Numbered from the stretch's first letter, positions 41,593-50,364 are shown. The stretch is 64,000 nt of DNA from Xenorhabdus szentirmaii DSM 16338 (GCF_002632585.1 NZ_NIBV01000001.1:796094-860093), one strand, 5' to 3'. A program made the numbers and translations. The notes: a model not told the origin generated them from the sequence alone.

Positions 41593-42192
41593 ATGGCAGA
41601 AAAAGAACGTACAAAAAAGAAAAACCGACGCGAGGAAATCTTGCAGGCATTGGCTCATATGCTTGAGTCCAGTGATGGCAGCCAACGCATTACAACTGCA
41701 AAACTTGCCGCAAATGTTGGTGTTTCTGAAGCAGCACTTTATCGTCACTTTCCGAGCAAGACCCGGATGTTTGACAGCTTGATTGAGTTTATTGAAGACA
41801 CCTTAATTTCACGTATCAATCTGATCCTGCAAGATGAAAAAAACACCATCACACGTGTTCGGTTAATTCTTGTCCTGATTTTAGGCTTTGCAGAAAAGAA
41901 CCCGGGATTAACTCGCATTATGACGGGTCATGCCCTGATGTTTGAACAAGACAGGCTGCAAAATCGTATTAACCAGCTCTTTGAACGCATTGAAGTACAA
42001 CTTCGTCAGATTTTAAAAGAGAAAAAAATCCGGGATGGGCAAGGGTTCAACTATGATGAAACCTTATTGGCCTCACAGTTGCTGGCATTTTGTGAGGGAA
42101 TGCTTTCCCGCTTTGTTCGTTCCGAATTTCGCTATCGCCCGACAACTGAATTTGAACTGCGCTGGCCGTTGATATCGACTCAATTACAATAG
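41593..42192 (+). CDS. slmA: nucleoid occlusion factor SlmA
   Basis: SlmA is a TetR-family DNA-binding protein that blocks FtsZ ring assembly over the nucleoid. The 199-residue protein (E. coli 198) has the helix-turn-helix [19 protein letters not shown] at about residues 37-55 and a C-terminal helical domain ([20 protein letters not shown]). It follows dut with 158 noncoding bases between and precedes the convergent pyrE. Confidence 0.95.
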   Translation: MAEKERTKKKNRREEILQALAHMLESSDGSQRITTAKLAANVGVSEAALYRHFPSKTRMFDSLIEFIEDTLISRINLILQDEKNTITRVRLILVLILGFAEKNPGLTRIMTGHALMFEQDRLQNRINQLFERIEVQLRQILKEKKIRDGQGFNYDETLLASQLLAFCEGMLSRFVRSEFRYRPTTEFELRWPLISTQLQ

Positions 42193-42392
42193 TGCATATG
42201 AAATTATAACGTGCGTTTTTTTTATTGAAATGTGTTAGCATATCCGGATTCATTGGGTTAGCTGCAAAGTAGCTCAATAATGGCACCACCAGCACACCCT
42301 GACTATACGGTCTGAGAGGTATAGGATGAAGGGGCAATATGCAGGTATAGTATACGCTGGCATAGCATGTGGAATGCCATTTCTACTACTCA

Positions 42393-42424
42393 CCCCGCCC
42401 ACGTTTGGGCGAGGGGATTTTTTT
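42393..42424 (+). terminator. intrinsic terminator after slmA
   Basis: CCCCGCCCA (42393-42401) pairs with TGGGCG-A-GGGG (42406-42416) with one bulged base, followed by ATTTTTTT. It lies 200 bases downstream of the slmA stop and 30 bases short of the convergent pyrE end. Confidence 0.7.
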
Positions 42425-42452
42425 CAGTCACTCTTCTTGCGATCAATACCTA

Positions 42453-43094
42453 TCAGATACCGTATTCTTTGCGATAAGCTTCCACCGCTTCCAAATGTAA
42501 TTTCATTTCTGGGTGTTCACGTAAATAGCTCACTAAGTCATTTAAAGTAATAATAGAGAAAACTTGGCAGCCATAGTCACGCTCAACTTCCTGAATGGCG
42601 GAAAGCGTTTCACGCCCGCGTTCCTGACGATCCAGACACAAAACCACCCCGGAAAGCGTTGCACCATGATGTTTAATGATTTCCATTGATTCACGGATAG
42701 CCGTCCCGGCGGTAATAACATCATCCACAACAACAACATTACCTTGCAAAGGGCTGCCTACCAGCGAACCGCCTTCACCATGCTTTTTGGCTTCCTTGCG
42801 ATTAAAGCAGTAAGGCATGTCGATATCGAGATGTTCCGCCAAAGCAACCGCAGCAGTTATTGCAATGGGGATGCCCTTATAAGCGGGCCCAAACAACAAA
42901 TCACATTTAATACCGCTATCTATCAATGCTGCTGCGTAGAATCGACCAATCAACGCCAAATCACGCCCGGTATTAAACAGGCCCGCATTAAAGAAATACG
43001 GACTTTTACGACCTGACTTCAACGTAAACTCGCCAAATTTCAGCACTTGCTTCTTCAGTGCCAGCTCAATAAATTCGCGCTGATAGGCTTTCAT
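42453..43094 (-). CDS. pyrE: orotate phosphoribosyltransferase PyrE
   Basis: PyrE makes orotidine 5'-phosphate from orotate and PRPP, the fifth step of pyrimidine synthesis. The 213-residue protein (E. coli 213) shows the PRPP motif [13 protein letters not shown] and the loop [11 protein letters not shown]. It lies downstream of rph on the same strand with a terminator-like hairpin between, the arrangement used for UTP-sensitive attenuation. Confidence 0.97.
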   Translation of the reverse strand: MKAYQREFIELALKKQVLKFGEFTLKSGRKSPYFFNAGLFNTGRDLALIGRFYAAALIDSGIKCDLLFGPAYKGIPIAITAAVALAEHLDIDMPYCFNRKEAKKHGEGGSLVGSPLQGNVVVVDDVITAGTAIRESMEIIKHHGATLSGVVLCLDRQERGRETLSAIQEVERDYGCQVFSIITLNDLVSYLREHPEMKLHLEAVEAYRKEYGI

Positions 43095-43159
43095 TGAAGT
43101 TTCTCCTCTTCGATTCTTCTCATTATTACCTTATTGATTACAGCCATAATTGCAGGCAT

Positions 43160-43184
43160 AAAAAAGGCGACTCTTCAGCCGCCT
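43160..43184 (-). terminator. rph-pyrE attenuator
   Basis: On the minus strand AGGCGGCT and AGTCGCCT (43184-43165, one G-T pair) enclose a four-base loop, followed directly by TTTTTT. It begins eight bases after the rph stop and ends 65 bases before pyrE, so a ribosome finishing rph would melt it. This matches the known E. coli logic, in which slow RNA polymerase under low UTP lets the ribosome catch up. Confidence 0.8.
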
Positions 43185-43191
43185 GATAACT

Positions 43192-43938
43192 TTATTTTTT
43201 TAACGGGTCTTGTTCCAACGCATCTCGCTGTGCTTTGAAAATTGTTTCCAACCCTTCTTTCGCCAAAGAGAGCAACGAAAGTAACTCATCATGGCTGAAC
43301 GGTTCGCCTTCTGCTGTCCCCTGAACTTCAATCATTCTGCCATCATCCATCATGACAACATTCATGTCTGTTTCAGCGGCAGAATCTTCCACATATTCCA
43401 AATCGCAAAGCCCTTCACCTTCAACAATACCGACAGAAACGGCAGCAACCATCGCTTTCAGCGGGCTTTCTTTCAGCTTGCCATCTGCAATCAGCTTATT
43501 CAGGGCATCCACCAAGGCCACACAAGCCCCAGAAATGGCAGCAGTTCGGGTACCGCCATCGGCTTGAATAACATCACAATCCAACGTGATAGTGAATTCA
43601 CCGAGTTTCTTCAAATCGACTGCGGCACGCAGAGAACGGGCAATTAAGCGCTGAATTTCCATTGTGCGGCCAGTTTGCTTGCCCCTGGCCGCTTCACGTG
43701 CATTACGGCTATTTGTCGCTCTCGGCAACATGCCGTATTCAGCGGTGATCCAACCCTGTCCCTGACCTTTCAGGAAACGCGGAATTCCTTCTTCAACGGA
43801 GGCATTACATAACACTTTGGTATCCCCAAATTCCACCAGCACCGAACCTTCCGCGTGTTTGGTGTAATGACGGGTCATTTTAATAGGACGCACCTGCCCT
43901 GCTGCTCTTCCCGCCGGACGTTTTCCTACTAAGCTCAT
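43192..43938 (-). CDS. rph: ribonuclease PH
   Basis: RNase PH is a phosphorolytic 3'-5' exoribonuclease that trims tRNA precursors. The 248-residue protein has [50 protein letters not shown] and [20 protein letters not shown]. coli Rph has 238 residues; the excess is six at the N-terminus and a few at the C-terminus. The frame is intact, unlike the mutated copy of E. coli K-12. It is the leader gene for pyrE attenuation and is divergent from yicC. Confidence 0.96.
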   Translation of the reverse strand: MSLVGKRPAGRAAGQVRPIKMTRHYTKHAEGSVLVEFGDTKVLCNASVEEGIPRFLKGQGQGWITAEYGMLPRATNSRNAREAARGKQTGRTMEIQRLIARSLRAAVDLKKLGEFTITLDCDVIQADGGTRTAAISGACVALVDALNKLIADGKLKESPLKAMVAAVSVGIVEGEGLCDLEYVEDSAAETDMNVVMMDDGRMIEVQGTAEGEPFSHDELLSLLSLAKEGLETIFKAQRDALEQDPLKK

Positions 43939-44065
43939 AGTGTTATCTCCGCTTTTAAAACATTATTGGGGGCGCATTATACGACCTAACTCGGAGAATG
44001 CCTATCCTGCATCTACATGGAACGTTATAATCTGCTCATCATTATTTATAAATTGGGAACGTATC

Positions 44066-44929
44066 ATGATCCGTAGTATGACCGCTTTTGCACGGCGAGA
44101 TATCAAAGCAGATTGGGGAAATGCCGCATGGGAACTGCGCTCCGTCAATCAACGTTACCTGGAAACCTACATTCGTTTGCCAGAACAATTCAGAAGTCTC
44201 GAGCCTGTCATCCGCGAGCGAATTCGTTCCCGCCTGACTCGTGGGAAAGTAGAGTGTAACCTGCGTTTTGAATTGGATAGCCGTGCTCAGGGTTCGTTGA
44301 TGTTAAACGAAAAACTGGCGAAACAGTTGGTTGGAGCCGCAAGCTGGGTTAAACAGCAAAGTGGGGAAGGTGAAATTAATCCCGTGGATATCCTGCGTTG
44401 GCCGGGAGTGATGTCTGCCGCAGAACAGGATTTGGATGCCATCAGCACACAATTGCTGGCAGAGCTGGAACTGACTCTGGATGCTTTCATTCAAAGCCGC
44501 GAAACCGAAGGTCAGGCTCTTAAGGCGCTTATCGAACAACGTTTGGATTCTGTAACAGCGGAAGCAACGAAAGTCCGTGCACAAATGCCGGAAATACTCC
44601 AGTGGCAACGTGAACGTCTGCAAACCAAACTGGAAGATGCACAAATTCAGTTAGAGAATAACCGCCTTGAGCAAGAGCTGATTTTATTGGCACAACGCAT
44701 TGACGTGGCGGAAGAACTGGATCGTCTGGATGCCCATGTTAAAGAAACACGTAATATCCTACAGAAAAAAGAGGCGGTAGGTCGCCGGCTGGACTTTATG
44801 ATGCAGGAATTTAACCGCGAATCGAATACACTGGCTTCAAAATCCATTAATGCTGATGTAACCAACTCTGCAATTGAGTTGAAAGTGCTGATTGAACAGA
44901 TGCGCGAACAAATCCAAAATATTGAGTAG
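44066..44929 (+). CDS. yicC: YicC/YloC-family endoribonuclease
   Basis: The 287-residue protein equals E. coli YicC in length and matches it almost throughout: MIRSMTAFARRDI, SVNQRYLETYIRLPEQF, KVECNLRF, INPVDILRWPGVM, and the C-terminal RRLDFMMQEFNRESNTLASK. YicC-family proteins are reported to be endoribonucleases that act on small RNAs. The frame is open from 43940, but ATG 44066 fits the conserved start. It is the last conserved gene before the AT-rich accessory stretch. Confidence 0.95.
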   Translation: MIRSMTAFARRDIKADWGNAAWELRSVNQRYLETYIRLPEQFRSLEPVIRERIRSRLTRGKVECNLRFELDSRAQGSLMLNEKLAKQLVGAASWVKQQSGEGEINPVDILRWPGVMSAAEQDLDAISTQLLAELELTLDAFIQSRETEGQALKALIEQRLDSVTAEATKVRAQMPEILQWQRERLQTKLEDAQIQLENNRLEQELILLAQRIDVAEELDRLDAHVKETRNILQKKEAVGRRLDFMMQEFNRESNTLASKSINADVTNSAIELKVLIEQMREQIQNIE

Positions 44930-44965
44930 TATTTCTTAGCTAGTCACAATAGCGAATGATTAGTG

Positions 44966-45014
44966 GTACCCAAGACACATTGAGAAAATCGTTTTGGGTA
45001 CACCCTCCTTTTTT
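44966..45014 (+). terminator. terminator-like hairpin after yicC
   Basis: GTACCCAA (44966-44973) pairs with TTGGGTAC (44994-45001), and CTCCTTTTTT follows a few bases later. It lies 36 bases after the yicC stop. The loop is 20 bases, so strength is uncertain. Confidence 0.5.
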
Positions 45015-45167
45015 ACATTGGGAACTGCACAATAATGTAATGGGAATCTTCATTTAACCTGATCCTCCTTTTAACACCATAATATAACATACTGATATAT
45101 AGCCAATAATTTATTACCCTTACCTCTGCCATACGCTTTAACAACACATTTTTATTCAGATTTATTG

Positions 45168-45197
45168 GATTTAAATTGATCTAAATTGATTTAAATG
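45168..45197. repeat. three 10-bp tandem repeats upstream of the GAF/Panacea operon
   Basis: GATTTAAATT, GATCTAAATT and GATTTAAATG follow one another without gaps, about 45 bases before the first start codon. One-helical-turn spacing of a near-palindromic AT-rich unit is typical of an operator array, for example for autoregulation. Coverage of the promoter is an inference. Confidence 0.55.
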
Positions 45198-45241
45198 ATA
45201 TTTAAGAAATATTTATACATTGGTGAAAATAAGAGCTAACA

Positions 45242-46240
45242 ATGGATAAAAATGAATCTGCAAGAAAAAAAGGTATTTTTGAAAGGATAGGTACCCGTGT
45301 AGATGACTCAATCTACAATATACTCAATGGATTATCTTCTGTGATTTTTGGCATTACGGGGTTATTTATACCGACTTCTGACGTGTTAAATAACATCAAA
45401 AACTCAGAGAGCTTTATCGGTTCTTTAGCACTGATTTTTTCTTCCTATTGGATTTATTTAATATTACTAGGTATTTTATTATTGATAGTGGGTTCTGTCG
45501 GTAACAGTAGAGAGATATCTAATCTGAAAGGTAAAATAAAAAAACTATCAAATGATAATAATATATTAAAAAAAGCAGAAACCAATTTAAAAGAAAAAAT
45601 TGATGAAGCAGAGCAAGAGTTAGTCGAAACAAAAACAACGATTAGGAAGTTAAATTTAGACTCCATTGAAATCTGGTTAAAAGTATACTCCAAACAATTA
45701 GAGCTCACAAACTCTGATCGCGTGTCCCTTTACTACGAGGACAACAAAAACCTGCATATCCTTTCAAGGTACTCTATCAACCCAAGATTAAAGGAAATTC
45801 ACAAACAAAAATTCCCTTTGGATAAAGGCGTAATCAGTGACGCTTGGCAAAATGGCGTTTGTTATAAAGTCATTCCCGTATCTTATTCCGATAGCCCCAG
45901 TCAATATATAAAGCATTGTGAAGCTATTTTCGGGTATGATGAGGATGAAATTAAATCATTAACAATGAAAAGCCAATTATACTTTGCTAAAGCGATTACT
46001 GATGCCGATGATCATATAGGAATAATAATTTTTGAAAGTTACAACCCAAATTTATTCGATGATGGTAAAAAAGACGAAGTAAAAAGCTTTTTAGAATCAA
46101 GCTCTAGCTTATTGACTAACCTTATTAAGGCATCAAAGAAATTCGATCAGGAAATGATGAATAAAACACCAAGCAATGCTACAATGGGTGACGAAGAGGA
46201 GCTACTTAAACTAGCGAAAAAGGAGGCGAAAAATGGATAA
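45242..46240 (+). CDS. two-helix membrane, coiled-coil and GAF-domain protein
   Basis: I do not know a named homologue. The 332-residue protein has two hydrophobic helices (about residues 28-47 and 61-84, the second IYLILLGILLLIVGSVG). A charged coiled coil spans about 88-142. A GAF-like domain covers about 145-300, with SDRVSLYYEDNKNLHILSRY, PLDKGVISDAWQNG and DHIGIIIFESYNP, and a charged tail follows. This predicts an inner-membrane sensor with a cytoplasmic ligand-binding module but no visible output enzyme. Its last eight bases overlap the Panacea gene. Low GC and position between yicC and yjfC mark it as accessory. A toxin or defence role in partnership with Panacea is inferred from the pairing only. 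Confidence 0.7.
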   Translation: MDKNESARKKGIFERIGTRVDDSIYNILNGLSSVIFGITGLFIPTSDVLNNIKNSESFIGSLALIFSSYWIYLILLGILLLIVGSVGNSREISNLKGKIKKLSNDNNILKKAETNLKEKIDEAEQELVETKTTIRKLNLDSIEIWLKVYSKQLELTNSDRVSLYYEDNKNLHILSRYSINPRLKEIHKQKFPLDKGVISDAWQNGVCYKVIPVSYSDSPSQYIKHCEAIFGYDEDEIKSLTMKSQLYFAKAITDADDHIGIIIFESYNPNLFDDGKKDEVKSFLESSSSLLTNLIKASKKFDQEMMNKTPSNATMGDEEELLKLAKKEAKNG

Positions 46241-46700
46241 ATTACAACAAATTACCGCTTACTTTTGTACTAAATACCCCATTCAGAGTGAGCTGTCTAA
46301 AGCCAGGTTAACAAAAATGGTCTACTTAGCAGACTGGTTTTCCTCATTGGTTCAGGGTAAGCAGTTAACTGATATAAAATGGGTTTTTAATCACTATGGG
46401 CCTTATGTTGATGATGTTTTTGAGGCAATAACCCGCTCTCGTCAAAATTTTCATATTAAAAATGAATTAAACATATATGGTTCCGAAAAACACACAATTC
46501 ATTTCATTGGCAATGAGCATGATATCTCTTTAACAACAGATGAAATAACGATATTGAACACCGTGATAAATAAGACTAAAAGCTTATATTTCAATGATTT
46601 TATTGATTATGTATATTCAACATATCCAATAAGAAGCAGAACGCGGTATTCAATTCTTGATTTACCAAAATTAGCTGAAGAGTATAAAGATTCAAATTAA
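46233..46700 (+). CDS. Panacea-domain (SocA/DUF4065-like) protein, putative antitoxin
   Basis: The 155-residue protein has the Panacea/SocA core SKARLTKMVYLADWFSSLVQ at about residues 21-40, followed by KWVFNHYGPYVDDVFEAI. Panacea domains act as antitoxins in many toxin-antitoxin pairs and as proteolytic adaptors (SocA of Caulobacter). GGAGG at 46222-46226 lies six bases before the ATG and within the end of the upstream gene, so translation should be strong and coupled. The upstream partner would then be the toxin. Function is inferred from the domain and the operon. Confidence 0.75.
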   Translation: MDKLQQITAYFCTKYPIQSELSKARLTKMVYLADWFSSLVQGKQLTDIKWVFNHYGPYVDDVFEAITRSRQNFHIKNELNIYGSEKHTIHFIGNEHDISLTTDEITILNTVINKTKSLYFNDFIDYVYSTYPIRSRTRYSILDLPKLAEEYKDSN

Positions 46701-46714
46701 TTTATCATCATCAT

Positions 46715-46746
46715 GCCTGTTGTGTTCATTAACAGGCTTCGTTTTT
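46715..46746 (+). terminator. intrinsic terminator after the Panacea gene
   Basis: GCCTGTT (46715-46721) pairs with AACAGGC (46731-46737), followed by TTCGTTTTT. It closes the two-gene unit 15 bases after its stop. Confidence 0.75.
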
Positions 46747-46872
46747 CATTTATACCTCTATTCTCATTAATCCCCCATACTGATGTCATAAAACATCACA
46801 ATGCACTAAACATCGCAATGTATTGTGTGACTCATCAGCAAATCGCATTCCGTTTAATTCCCTGACATTTTT

Positions 46873-46896
46873 CGACATATTGGTTCCCATATGTCG
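46873..46896. promoter_or_regulatory. palindrome upstream of the gene at 46965
   Basis: CGACATAT (46873-46880) and ATATGTCG (46889-46896) are exact inverted copies with an eight-base centre, about 70 bases before the start codon. Further GACAT/GACAC words surround it. It has the form of a dimeric regulator's operator. Confidence 0.4.
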
Positions 46897-46964
46897 GACA
46901 CATCGGCATAACACGATTTAAATTCAAAAATAGTTTGACACAACGGAAATACAGGTAAATCATT

Positions 46965-47501
46965 ATGCCAATCCCTCACCGATTAGCGCCCTATAAACCC
47001 AGCAATGAAGAATTCGTCAGGATGGAAATGTTGTTGGGACAAATAGAAGATAAGATCTTTGATCATAAAAATAAAAATGTTCCGGAAATCCAAGAGCTCA
47101 TCAATGAATGGAATAAAAATGCAAGCCGAGAGTTTGAATTCCATGAGTTCCGGGATTTACATTACTACACTGACAGTGAAAGCTTCATTCACTCCGCTTT
47201 TTATCAGATAAAATATATCGACGACCTGAGTTTTCAGGAAGCCATTGCACTCATCAATATCTTCTTTGAAACTCATCTTCATGAACCCGATGTATATTAT
47301 GCAAAAGATCTATTGGAAAGAAATTTCCCGAATATCGATATTTCAGATCTCATCTTTTGGCCTAATGATTGGTTTCAAGATAATGAATTAGAAGCTGAGC
47401 TCACTACAGAGGAAATATTGGGCTACGCAATAGCACGTTCTGGGCGCTATTTACCCGATGCTCCGGATATTGAACTGAAATATCCCATTCCTTTGAATTA
47501 A
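46965..47501 (+). CDS. unknown protein, immunity-like
   Basis: I do not recognise this 178-residue protein. It is acidic (rich in E and D), without signal peptide or membrane helices, and predicted helical, with the clusters FHEFRDLHYYTDSESF, SFQEAIALINIFFETHLHEP and FWPNDWFQDNELEAELTTEE. Size, acidity and isolation next to an SMI1/KNR4 gene are typical of polymorphic-toxin or bacteriocin immunity proteins. No toxin gene lies nearby in the window. AGGT eight bases before the ATG may be its ribosome-binding site. Confidence 0.6.
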   Translation: MPIPHRLAPYKPSNEEFVRMEMLLGQIEDKIFDHKNKNVPEIQELINEWNKNASREFEFHEFRDLHYYTDSESFIHSAFYQIKYIDDLSFQEAIALINIFFETHLHEPDVYYAKDLLERNFPNIDISDLIFWPNDWFQDNELEAELTTEEILGYAIARSGRYLPDAPDIELKYPIPLN

Positions 47502-47508
47502 GCGCTTT

Positions 47509-47578
47509 CCCCGTCTTACAGTTAATATTCTGGGTAAACAGTAGAGTACAAGAGACAGTCCTGAAAGACGGGGTTTTT
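47509..47578 (+). terminator. long-loop terminator after the gene at 46965
   Basis: CCCCGTCTT (47509-47517) pairs perfectly with AAGACGGGG (47565-47573), followed by TTTTT. The loop is 47 bases, longer than usual, so another structure may form inside. Confidence 0.55.
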
Positions 47579-47710
47579 CAGCATACCGGATAAATCTGAA
47601 TCACAGGAAATTCACTATTTAATCACTGTGATTTACTGCATTATCAAGTATATTTAGACCCGTCTATAAAAGCACAAAACTTGTAACATTAACAACATGG
47701 TAATATTCGT

Positions 47711-48343
47711 ATGTCTCTACTCAATGAATTTGAAGAATGGTTAAAGAACAATCTTAATGAAGTTGTTTTAGATTTAAATCCTGGTGCCACAGACGAAGAA
47801 CTCCAGGCATTTTCATCAGAACTTGGCATTGAGTTACCAAATGAATTCAATGAGTTATATAAATGGCATAACGGCCAGAAAATGGATATTTTTACTGGGC
47901 CATGGTATGGGCTTGAATTCTTGCCGCTCGAGCGAGTTAAGCGTGAATGGCAGATATGGCGCAATATTGTCGATGATACAGAGGTCATGACCGCTCTCAG
48001 CAATGATGCGAAATCGACCCCTCCCGATTTTGTCAAAAAGGTTTATGCCAATAAATTATGGATACCTTTTGCACATGACAGCTCGGGTAATCATCTTGGC
48101 ATCGATTTAGATCCTGGCCACAAAGGTACATGGGGACAGGTTATTAGTTTCGGTCGTGATGAAGAAAGAAAGATTGTGATTGCACCTGATATCATGTCGT
48201 TTGTGAATTGGATGCTCAACGAGCTAAAATCAGGCAACTTCAATATTCAGGTAGAAGATGATGATGGAAGAAGCTTTAATACCTTACGACCTGAAAAATA
48301 TCATTTCTTAGATTCCTTGGCGGTGATGTTCCCAGAAGTGTGA
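47711..48343 (+). CDS. SMI1/KNR4 (SUKH) family protein, putative immunity protein
   Basis: The 210-residue protein shows the SUKH pattern: NPGATDEELQAFSSELGIEL, PNEFNELYKWHNGQ, LEFLPLERV, WIPFAHDSSGNHLGIDLDPG and GQVISFG. SUKH proteins are common cytoplasmic immunity proteins against nuclease and other polymorphic toxins. Here it is an orphan: no toxin, Rhs or VgrG gene is visible. It could protect against toxins of competing strains, or be a leftover of a lost pair. It is in the same direction as the other accessory genes. Confidence 0.8.
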   Translation: MSLLNEFEEWLKNNLNEVVLDLNPGATDEELQAFSSELGIELPNEFNELYKWHNGQKMDIFTGPWYGLEFLPLERVKREWQIWRNIVDDTEVMTALSNDAKSTPPDFVKKVYANKLWIPFAHDSSGNHLGIDLDPGHKGTWGQVISFGRDEERKIVIAPDIMSFVNWMLNELKSGNFNIQVEDDDGRSFNTLRPEKYHFLDSLAVMFPEV

Positions 48344-48439
48344 TGTTTCCGGAAAAAGTGCATCACGTTAAGTTGACGGCCTGAGTGAACACTCAGGCTT
48401 CAAAGTCACCTGTTACCCGCTCATCTCAAGCAATAAATC

Positions 48440-49633
48440 TCAAGCAATAAAGTGTGGAACAAACCGGGAGGTATCGCGGGTAATCAAGCTGTTATCTTCC
48501 CGAATACTAATGCCTGCCGCTTCATCCCCCACAAGCCAGCTGCCTACCAAGGTATAATCATCACCAAAACGGGGAAGTAACGCACTTGCCTGATAAATCA
48601 CCGATCCATCACCATATTCTCCCGGTGCACTGACAAGCTGGAGTTCACCGTTTCGATCAGAAAACATCGTGATATTGGCCCCTTCACGAGAAAACATCGG
48701 CTTGCACACAAACCCTTGCCATGCACTCCCCATCTCCTCTTCCAAACGCCAGCCCGGATTGTCAACTTCTGACGCAAAGTAAGCAGGCAATAGATTGGGG
48801 TGACCACGATGCCAACGCCACAGCAAAGGCAAGATCCCTTTATTGCTCAGGATAGTTTTCCAAATAGGTTCTACCCAACGTTCACGACCATGCCGCAATA
48901 CCGGTCCATAATCATCACGCAGCATCCATTCCCAAGGGTAAAGTTTAAATGCCTGCTTAATGACATTATCATTCAGATCCGTCAATACGCCCGCTGTGCC
49001 GAGGCCTATATCCTCCATGTAGATAAATCGGGTATCCAACCCTGCCTGAATCGCACAATCTTCCAGATAGAGCACCGTCCCACGATCTTCCACAGAATCA
49101 CGACAGCAACACAAATAAAAAGGGTTTTCATTGCGCCACAGTGCCAATCGCTGGATCAACTTCTCCTGTATCGCGTTGAATTGGTCTGCCCCACGGGGAA
49201 TGCCACCTGAACCGGCGACATCTACCAGCCATTGCCATTGGAAAAAAGCAGCCTCATATAATGAAGTCGGTGTATCAGCATTGTATTCCAGCAGCTTGAC
49301 CGGGCCTTGCCCTCCCCAGACAAAATCCATTCGTCCGTACAGAGAAGGTTCGCGACGACGCCAGCTTTCTGCAATGGTTTCCCAATAGAGCTGAGGGATT
49401 TCCAGCAGATCCAACAACGCTTCATCACCTGCCACACGATCAACCAAATCAAGACACATTTGATGAAGCTCTACAGTCGGCTCTTCAATATTTTGTTCTA
49501 TCTGGTTGAGAGTGAAACGATAGGCCCGTGATTCATCCCAGTAAATTTCATTGTTGATGGTATGGAAATTGAAACCATAATGGGCGGCAATCGCATCAAG
49601 GTTATGACGAGGCTGACAAGGTAAACGTAACAT
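48440..49633 (-). CDS. yjfC: YjfC-like glutathionylspermidine synthase-family (ATP-grasp) protein
   Basis: The 397-residue protein matches E. coli YjfC, with NEIYWDESRAYRFTLNQIE, PSLYGRMDFVW, VKLLEYNADTPTSLYEAAFF, PWEWMLRDDYGP, KPMFSREGANITMF and the end TRDTSRFVPHF. It has the fold of the synthetase half of glutathionylspermidine synthase but lacks the amidase half. In E. coli no activity is established. It is the last gene of yjfL-yjfM-yjfC. Its start lies just after where yjfM should end, but the yjfM frame now runs through into it. Confidence 0.88.
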   Translation of the reverse strand: MLRLPCQPRHNLDAIAAHYGFNFHTINNEIYWDESRAYRFTLNQIEQNIEEPTVELHQMCLDLVDRVAGDEALLDLLEIPQLYWETIAESWRRREPSLYGRMDFVWGGQGPVKLLEYNADTPTSLYEAAFFQWQWLVDVAGSGGIPRGADQFNAIQEKLIQRLALWRNENPFYLCCCRDSVEDRGTVLYLEDCAIQAGLDTRFIYMEDIGLGTAGVLTDLNDNVIKQAFKLYPWEWMLRDDYGPVLRHGRERWVEPIWKTILSNKGILPLLWRWHRGHPNLLPAYFASEVDNPGWRLEEEMGSAWQGFVCKPMFSREGANITMFSDRNGELQLVSAPGEYGDGSVIYQASALLPRFGDDYTLVGSWLVGDEAAGISIREDNSLITRDTSRFVPHFIA

Positions 49634-50340
49634 GGATTATCCCCCCAACTGCCACGGGAAGAGCCACCAAAACCACCACGAGAAACGGTTTTTGGGGTAT
49701 TGGTAAACTTGCTGCCGTGTGAGCGATACCACTTTTTATCGTTGCCGGGTGACTTTAAAGCATTTCTGTCATGAGCGGTGTAATGAAATGCGGTGGAATG
49801 GTAGGTTCCCGAGTGACCCACCGCTCCCCCTCCACCTGCCCCGCCTCCCCCGCTATAGGTACTTTGCTCTTCATTTGACGGGTTTGGCCTTTTTTCCATG
49901 GTAAAACCAGCCAGGACCGGGGAGTAAACGCCATTGGAAATATTGTGGTAGCAGTTATTCCTGCCATAATCCAATTCACAAACATTGAGCGTATGGTAGG
50001 ATTTTGCCGTTCGGCTCAATTCATCGATTGCGGCTTGTTGCTGACCATAACAGTCAGTCACTCTGTACCCTGCCGCAGTACACTCCTTCATATTGCGAAA
50101 AATTTCCGTCTTTTGTTCTTTGGTAGAAGACGTTTTTTCATCACTGCTGCAACTTTTCACCACAATGACAGCCGCTCCTCCCATAATAACCAATGTCAGA
50201 ATGGAAGGTTTTCTGGATTTAGTTTTTTTTCTGAACGGCTCTTTGGAATAGCATTGAAAGTTTTGAGTTGTTGTTGTCGCAATATGAACTTTCTCTGTTT
50301 TTTTTCCGGCATGTTTAACACTCTGTTTTTTCTTGCTCAT
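49498..50340 (-). CDS. yjfM: YjfM-like DUF1190 protein with a frameshifted C-terminus
   Basis: The 280-residue frame matches DUF1190/YjfM: a basic N-terminus, a hydrophobic segment with KSCSSDE (about residues 48-68), cysteine-containing NVCELDYGRNNCYHNISNGVYSP split over 20-plus residues, a glycine-rich linker, and a tail of VSRGGFGGSSRG. In E. coli the protein ends shortly after this (RGHWGG). Here the end reads SWGDNPCY and goes on for 46 residues inside yjfC. The cause is a run of six G (49641-49646 as C6 on the plus strand). With seven, the frame would read WGG-stop at 49637, three bases before the yjfC start. This points to a one-base deletion, a phase-variable tract or a sequencing error. 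The added tail is unlikely to be native. Confidence 0.8.
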   Translation of the reverse strand: MSKKKQSVKHAGKKTEKVHIATTTTQNFQCYSKEPFRKKTKSRKPSILTLVIMGGAAVIVVKSCSSDEKTSSTKEQKTEIFRNMKECTAAGYRVTDCYGQQQAAIDELSRTAKSYHTLNVCELDYGRNNCYHNISNGVYSPVLAGFTMEKRPNPSNEEQSTYSGGGGAGGGGAVGHSGTYHSTAFHYTAHDRNALKSPGNDKKWYRSHGSKFTNTPKTVSRGGFGGSSRGSWGDNPCYVYLVSLVITLMRLPPIMVSISIPSTMKFTGMNHGPIVSLSTR

Positions 50341-50364
50341 AACAGATACCCCTAATTATCATCC

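Noticed and set aside
42326..42550. 74-codon open frame between slmA and pyrE
   Set aside because: It has no family likeness, contains the slmA terminator and runs antisense into the pyrE end.
43940..44065. Upstream extension of yicC
   Set aside because: The added 42 residues are absent from the E. coli protein and cross the rph-yicC promoter region.
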